From assembly GCA_900544875.1 (NCBI GenBank), contig UQWS01000023.1, positions 1 through 25,570 of the forward strand: a stretch of 25,570 nucleotides of DNA, read 5' to 3'. The position numbers and the translations under genes were made by a program. The notes under the pieces were generated by a model. The model had not been told where the DNA came from and did no database searches. It worked only from the letters and a program-made list of their open reading frames with translations. Positions 21,290 through 25,570 of the stretch are shown here, in pieces. Source of the stretch: an uncultured Collinsella sp. Lineage in GTDB: Bacteria; Actinomycetota; Coriobacteriia; Coriobacteriales; Coriobacteriaceae. Each line of letters begins with the position of its first letter. Positions within the stretch are counted from its first letter, which is position 1.

Positions 21290-21667
21290 TTGCCTACTAT
21301 TAACCAGCTGGTTCGCCAGGGCCGTCGTTCCGTGCCCAAGAAGTCCAAGAACGCTGCTCTGCAGCACAACTCCCAGAAGCGCGGCGTGTGCACCCGCGTC
21401 TTCACCACGAGCCCCAAGAAGCCGAACTCGGCTCTTCGTAAGGTTGCCCGTGTTCGCCTCGTCAACGGCATCGAAGTTACTGCTTACATCCCGGGTGAGG
21501 GCCACAACCTGCAGGAGCACTCCATCGTGCTCGTCCGCGGCGGTCGTGTCCGTGACCTCCCTGGTGTCCGTTATCACGTCATCCGTGGCGCCTACGACGC
21601 TGCTCCGGTCCAGAACCGTATGCAGGCCCGTTCCAAGTACGGTGCTAAGCGCCCCAAGGCTAAATAA
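21290..21667 (+). CDS. rpsL: 30S ribosomal protein S12
   Basis: A 125-residue decoding-centre protein that controls tRNA selection accuracy and is the classic streptomycin-resistance locus. MPTINQLVRQGR starts the protein, CTRVFTTSPKKPNSALRK contains K43, and GEGHNLQEHS and GVRYHVIRG follow; numbering matches E. coli. At position 88 the usual lysine of GGRVKDLPG is arginine (CGT codon at 21551-21553). The start codon is TTG, with AGAAGGAG at 21277-21284. First gene of rpsL-rpsG-fusA-rpsJ. Confidence 0.97.
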   Translation: MPTINQLVRQGRRSVPKKSKNAALQHNSQKRGVCTRVFTTSPKKPNSALRKVARVRLVNGIEVTAYIPGEGHNLQEHSIVLVRGGRVRDLPGVRYHVIRGAYDAAPVQNRMQARSKYGAKRPKAK

Positions 21668-21740
21668 GCCAGATAACGTTTTGATACTTTCGCCGTGCGC
21701 CGCCTAAGCGCCGCACGGTAGACACTTAAGGAGATTTCAC

Positions 21741-22214
21741 ATGCCGCGTCGTGCAGCAGCTAATCGTCGTGAGGTTCAGCCTGACGCCGTTTACAACAAC
21801 CGTCTGGTGACTCAGCTCATCAACAAGGTCCTTCTTGACGGCAAGAAGGCCACCGCTGAGCGCATCGTTTACACCGCTTTCGAGATCGTTGCCGAGAAGT
21901 CCGAGGGTGGCGACGCTCTCGCTACCTTCAAGAAGGCTATGGACAACGTCAAGCCCACGCTCGAGGTTAAGCCCAAGCGTGTCGGTGGCGCTACCTATCA
22001 GGTCCCGATGGAGGTCAACTCCCGTCGTTCCACCGCTCTGGGCATCCGCTGGATCGTCAACTTCTCCCGCGCTCGCAAGGAGAAGACCATGGCCGAGCGT
22101 CTCGCCAACGAGATCCTCGACGCCTCCAACGGCCTGGGCGCTTCCGTCAAGAAGCGTGAGGACGTCTTCAAGATGGCCGAGGCCAACCGCGCGTTCTCTC
22201 ACTATCGTTGGTAA
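21741..22214 (+). CDS. rpsG: 30S ribosomal protein S7
   Basis: A 157-residue primary 16S rRNA binding protein that nucleates the head of the small subunit and contacts the E-site tRNA. The N-terminal MPRRAAANRREV, YNNRLVTQLINKVLLDGKK and the RVGGATYQVP block are typical of S7, and the protein ends at the standard HYRW. TAAGGAGA at 21727-21734 precedes the ATG. It lies 73 bases after rpsL and 19 before fusA with no terminator, so all three are co-transcribed. In other bacteria S7 represses the str operon; no obvious S7 binding structure was recognised here. Confidence 0.97.
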   Translation: MPRRAAANRREVQPDAVYNNRLVTQLINKVLLDGKKATAERIVYTAFEIVAEKSEGGDALATFKKAMDNVKPTLEVKPKRVGGATYQVPMEVNSRRSTALGIRWIVNFSRARKEKTMAERLANEILDASNGLGASVKKREDVFKMAEANRAFSHYRW

Positions 22215-22233
22215 GTTAAGGTAAGGAACTAAC

Positions 22234-24333
22234 ATGGCTAAGCCTAAGTACAAGCTTTCCGATACCCGTAACATCGGCATCATGGCCCACATCGATGCCG
22301 GTAAGACCACCACGACCGAGCGTATTCTTTACTACACCGGTAAGACCCACAAGATCGGTGAGGTCCATGAGGGCGCTGCCACCATGGACTGGATGGTTCA
22401 GGAGCAGGAGCGCGGCGTAACCATTACCTCCGCTGCTACCACGTGCTTCTGGAACAAGGACGGTAAGGACTACCGCATCCAGATCATCGACACCCCGGGC
22501 CACGTTGACTTCACCGCCGAGGTCGAGCGCTGCCTGCGCGTCCTCGATGGCGCTGTCGCCGTCTTCGACGCCGTTGCCGGCGTTCAGCCCCAGTCTGAGA
22601 CCGTTTGGCGTCAGGCTTCTACCTTCAACGTCCCCCGCATCGCCTTCATCAACAAGTATGACCGCGTGGGCGCTGACTTCTTCAACGCTATCGAGACCAT
22701 GAAGGATCGTCTCGACGCCAACGCCGTGGCCGCTCAGGTCCCGATGGGCGCCGAGGACAACTTCTGGGGCGTCATCGACCTGGTCACCATGACCGCATGG
22801 GACTTCAAGGCCGACGAGAAGGGTATGACCTACCCCGAGCCGATGGACGAGATCCCGGCTGAGTTCGCTGACATCGCTGCCACCAAGCGCGAGGAGCTCC
22901 TCGACGCTGCTGCCAGCTTTGATGACGAGCTCATGGAGAAGATCCTCATGGAGGAGGACTTCACCGTCGAGGAGCTCAAGGCTGCTCTGCGCAAGGGCGT
23001 CCTGGCCAACGAGCTCAACCTCGTTTTCGTGGGTTCCGCCTACAAGAACAAGGGCGTTCAGGAGCTGCTCGACGCTGTCGTCGACTACCTGCCCAGCCCG
23101 CTCGACGTCAAGGCCGTCACCGGTACCGATCCGGACACCGGCGAGGAGATCGAGCGTCATCCTGACTTCGACGAGCCCTTCTCCGGCCTGGTCTTCAAGA
23201 TCATGACCGACCCGTTCGTCGGTAAGCTCACTTACGTCCGCGTTTACTCCGGTCGCGCCGAGTCTGGCTCCTACGTCATCAACGCCTCCAACGGTCAGCG
23301 CGAGCGCCTCGGCCGCATCCTCGAGATGAACGCCGCCGAGCGTATCGACCGTGACGACGCTGCCGCCGGCGACATTGTCGCTTGCGTCGGCTTCAAGAAC
23401 TCCACCACCGGTGACACCCTGTGCACCGAGGGCAAGGAGATCGTCCTCGAGAAGATCGAGTTCGCCAAGCCCGTTATCGACGTTGCCATCGAGCCCAAGA
23501 CCAAGGCCGAGCAGGACAAGATGTCCCTGGCTCTGACCAAGCTCGCCGAGGAGGACCCGACCTTTACGGTGTCCACCAACCACGAGACCGGCCAGACCAT
23601 CATCGCCGGCATGGGCGAGCTGCACCTCGAGATCATCGTCGACCGTCTGCTCCGCGAGTTCAAGGTTGACGCTAACGTTGGTAAGCCCCAGGTTGCCTAC
23701 CGCGAGACCGCTGGTCACGACGTCGAGAAGGCTGAGGGCAAGTTCGTCCGTCAGTCCGGCGGTCGCGGTCAGTACGGCCACGCCGTCATCAAGCTCGAGA
23801 AGATGGAGGAGGGCTTCGGCTACGAGTTCGTCAACGCTATCGTCGGCGGCGTCGTGCCCAAGGAGTACATCCCGTCCATCGACAAGGGCATCCAGGAGGC
23901 CCTGAACACCGGTGTTATCGCCGGCTTCCCGGTCCTCGACGTTAAGGTCACCCTGTTCGACGGTTCTTACCACGAGGTCGACTCCTCCGAGGCCGCCTTC
24001 AAGATCGCCGGTTCCATGGCTATCAAGGACGCTCTCAAGAAGTCCGATCCGCAGCTGCTCGAGCCGATCATGGCTGTCGAGGTCGAGACCCCCGAGCAGT
24101 ACATGGGCGACGTTATGGGCAACCTCTCCGGTCGCCGCGGCAAGATCGAGGGCATGGAGGATCGCAAGAACAGCAAGCTCATCCGTGCCAAGGTGCCGCT
24201 GGGCGAGATGTTCGGTTACGCTACCGACCTTCGCTCCCAGACCCAGGGCCGTGCATCCTACACGATGCAGTTCGACTCTTATGAGCCCGCGCCCAAGTCC
24301 ATCGTGGACGAGGTCATGAGCAAGAACGCCTAA
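22234..24333 (+). CDS. fusA: Elongation factor G
   Basis: A 699-residue translocation GTPase that also acts in ribosome recycling. G1 is AHIDAGKT at 18-25; the switch II block is DTPGHVDF with the catalytic histidine. G4 is NKYD at 140-143, where most bacterial EF-Gs have NKMD. Domains II to V are complete, including GMGELHLEI and GRGQYGHAVIKLE. The ATG follows AAGGTAAGGA at 22218-22227. Length is normal. The gene is followed by rpsJ after 60 bases, with no tuf in between. Confidence 0.97.
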   Translation: MAKPKYKLSDTRNIGIMAHIDAGKTTTTERILYYTGKTHKIGEVHEGAATMDWMVQEQERGVTITSAATTCFWNKDGKDYRIQIIDTPGHVDFTAEVERCLRVLDGAVAVFDAVAGVQPQSETVWRQASTFNVPRIAFINKYDRVGADFFNAIETMKDRLDANAVAAQVPMGAEDNFWGVIDLVTMTAWDFKADEKGMTYPEPMDEIPAEFADIAATKREELLDAAASFDDELMEKILMEEDFTVEELKAALRKGVLANELNLVFVGSAYKNKGVQELLDAVVDYLPSPLDVKAVTGTDPDTGEEIERHPDFDEPFSGLVFKIMTDPFVGKLTYVRVYSGRAESGSYVINASNGQRERLGRILEMNAAERIDRDDAAAGDIVACVGFKNSTTGDTLCTEGKEIVLEKIEFAKPVIDVAIEPKTKAEQDKMSLALTKLAEEDPTFTVSTNHETGQTIIAGMGELHLEIIVDRLLREFKVDANVGKPQVAYRETAGHDVEKAEGKFVRQSGGRGQYGHAVIKLEKMEEGFGYEFVNAIVGGVVPKEYIPSIDKGIQEALNTGVIAGFPVLDVKVTLFDGSYHEVDSSEAAFKIAGSMAIKDALKKSDPQLLEPIMAVEVETPEQYMGDVMGNLSGRRGKIEGMEDRKNSKLIRAKVPLGEMFGYATDLRSQTQGRASYTMQFDSYEPAPKSIVDEVMSKNA

Positions 24334-24393
24334 GTTCGAGCTCCCTGTTACGTAATCCGCGAGAGCATCTCTCGCACTCTTTGGAGGTTTAAG

Positions 24394-24702
24394 TTGGCTA
24401 CCCAGAAGATCCGCATTCGCCTCAAGGGCTATGATCACGAGGTCGTCGATCAGTCCGCGAAGCTCATCGTCGAGACCGCTCAGAAGACCGGCGCTCGCGT
24501 TTCCGGTCCTGTCCCCCTGCCCACCGAGCGCAACCTGTACACGGTTATCCGCTCGCCGCACGTGAACAAGGACTCCCGTGAGCAGTTCGAGATGCGCACC
24601 CACAAGCGCCTCATCGACATCCTCGACCCCACCTCGGGCACCGTTGATTCGCTCATGCGTCTCGACCTCCCCGCTGGCGTCGACATCGACATCAAGCTCT
24701 AA
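24394..24702 (+). CDS. rpsJ: 30S ribosomal protein S10
   Basis: A 102-residue small-subunit head protein, also NusE in antitermination complexes. IRIRLKGYDHEVVDQSAKLIVETA, GPVPLPTE and SREQFEMRTHKRLIDI are conserved. The start is TTG with GGAGG at 24383-24387. In most bacteria rpsJ opens the S10 cluster (rplC, rplD and so on); here a terminator follows at once and the next gene is birA on the opposite strand, so rpsJ is the tail of the str-type operon. Confidence 0.97.
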   Translation: MATQKIRIRLKGYDHEVVDQSAKLIVETAQKTGARVSGPVPLPTERNLYTVIRSPHVNKDSREQFEMRTHKRLIDILDPTSGTVDSLMRLDLPAGVDIDIKL

Positions 24703-24723
24703 GCGATATCGCTCATAGCTTAC

Positions 24724-24764
24724 AGAGCCCCGCTGCCATTACGGTAGCGGGGCTCTTTTGTTTT
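24724..24764 (+). terminator. Intrinsic terminator after rpsJ
   Basis: AGAGCCCCGCT (24724-24734) pairs with AGCGGGGCTCT (24746-24756), with three inner pairs and an ATTAC loop, followed by TTTTGTTTT. It closes rpsL-rpsG-fusA-rpsJ. Confidence 0.92.
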
Positions 24765-24818
24765 GCATGATGGGTTTTGACCGCCTGGTAATGCTGCTGA
24801 GTAGGTGGCTGCGGCGCC

Positions 24819-25570
24819 CTATTCGCCCAAGGGGCGCAGCGACGCCTCCTCAAAATGGAAGGATCGCAAGCCGTCTTCTGTTTCGATGCACGCGCGTCCA
24901 AAGGTATCGACGGTTTTAAAGATGCCTCGCGCCTGCTCGTCACCGGCAGGGGAGCGGGCGATAACGTGCTTTCCAATCCAATTGAGGTGAGCGACATATT
25001 CGCCGTGGACGGGCGCGAGCGATCCGGTGTTTTCTTCCATGGCGTTGAGGCGTTCTGCCCAGGCATCTACAGCGTCTATAACTGCGTGATAGACCTCATC
25101 GAGGAGCATGTCGACAGCAGGAACGTTCTCGTTAAGGTCCGAGAGACCGATTGCCGGCAGGCCGCCATCGGGCACCTCCGTGGGCACATAGTTCACGTTG
25201 ACGCCGATGCCACAGACCGCAAAGGGGTTGCCTTCGTTATCGCGTGCGGCTTCGACCAGAATGCCGCCGAGCTTGCGTCCTCGCGCGACCAGGTCGTTGG
25301 GCCATTTGAGGCCAATCTCGTTTGCAAGACCCTGCTTTTCGAGCGCCTCGAGCACCGCTAGGCCGCTGACGGCGGCAAGGCCAGAGTACTTGGCGGGATC
25401 AACACGAGGACGTAGGACAATCGAGAGTAACAGATTGCCGGCGGTTGAATCCCACTTGTGGCCGCGTCGGCCGCGTCCTGCTGTCTGAGTCCGGGCGGCA
25501 AGTCCTGTGCCGTGCGGCGCTCCCTGTTTTCCTGCTTCGAGCAGGTCATCGTTGGTCGATCCGGTTACGT
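24819..25570 (-). CDS. birA: Biotin--[acetyl-CoA-carboxylase] ligase, 5' end outside the window
   Basis: Attaches biotin to carboxylase carrier proteins through biotinyl-AMP. The minus-strand frame is open to the window edge and reads GSTNDDL, QTAGRGRRGHKWDS (the GRGRRG adenylate loop), NLLLSIVLRP, LKWPNDL, KLGGILVE and GIGVNVN, the catalytic-domain signatures in order. A small C-terminal SH3-like domain (about the last 50 residues, HLNWIGKHVIARS to LRPLGE) completes it. An internal GTG at 25355 cannot be the start because GSTN and GRGRRG lie upstream of it. Whether an N-terminal DNA-binding domain exists cannot be seen. The gene is convergent with rpsJ. Confidence 0.93.
   Translation of the reverse strand, partial: VTGSTNDDLLEAGKQGAPHGTGLAARTQTAGRGRRGHKWDSTAGNLLLSIVLRPRVDPAKYSGLAAVSGLAVLEALEKQGLANEIGLKWPNDLVARGRKLGGILVEAARDNEGNPFAVCGIGVNVNYVPTEVPDGGLPAIGLSDLNENVPAVDMLLDEVYHAVIDAVDAWAERLNAMEENTGSLAPVHGEYVAHLNWIGKHVIARSPAGDEQARGIFKTVDTFGRACIETEDGLRSFHFEEASLRPLGE

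Noticed and set aside
22216..24603. A 795-codon minus-strand open frame opposite fusA and rpsJ
   Set aside because: Same codon-bias effect; the plus strand encodes clear EF-G and S10.

Overview
The window looks like a core-genome segment of a high-G+C Coriobacteriia member, most likely Collinsella or a close relative. This is inferred from C/G-ending codons, an actinobacterial style RpoB/RpoC, the gene content and the style of the intergenic palindromes. No 16S gene or other decisive marker is present.

Layout. The left edge holds the first codons of an IS110-family transposase on the minus strand, with a structured untranslated leader behind it. Next come a FeoA-FeoB ferrous iron transporter behind a promoter with a DtxR/IdeR-like operator, a SotB-like MFS exporter, a GH13 amylase coupled to a hypoxanthine-DNA-glycosylase-like gene, a convergent unknown (possibly flavodoxin-fold) gene and a class I aminotransferase. 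The rest is mostly gene-expression machinery: rplJ-rplL with an L10 leader and attenuator, galU as a separate unit, rpoB-rpoC, an ECF sigma/anti-sigma pair, then rpsL-rpsG-fusA-rpsJ, closed by a terminator facing birA (minus strand, cut by the window end).

How it works together. rplJL and rpsL-rpsG-fusA-rpsJ are translation units, each with a recognisable promoter. rpoBC supplies the RNA polymerase large subunits. Departures from the textbook order are galU between rplL and rpoB, no rplKA before rplJ, no tuf after fusA, and rpsJ detached from the S10 cluster. The proteins carry lineage-specific changes: a replaced fork-loop-2 segment in RpoB, a C-terminal alpha-CTD-like helix-hairpin-helix domain in RpoC, and arginine at the streptomycin-linked residue 88 of S12.

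The most notable undescribed signal is a pair of long palindromic elements (8090-8218 and 20938-21093). They share a conserved core, but their stems differ in sequence through compensatory changes, as expected for a selected RNA or DNA structure. Each lies just upstream of the promoter of a ribosomal protein operon. Other palindromes lie at 4019-4085, 19028-19127 and 20887-20921.
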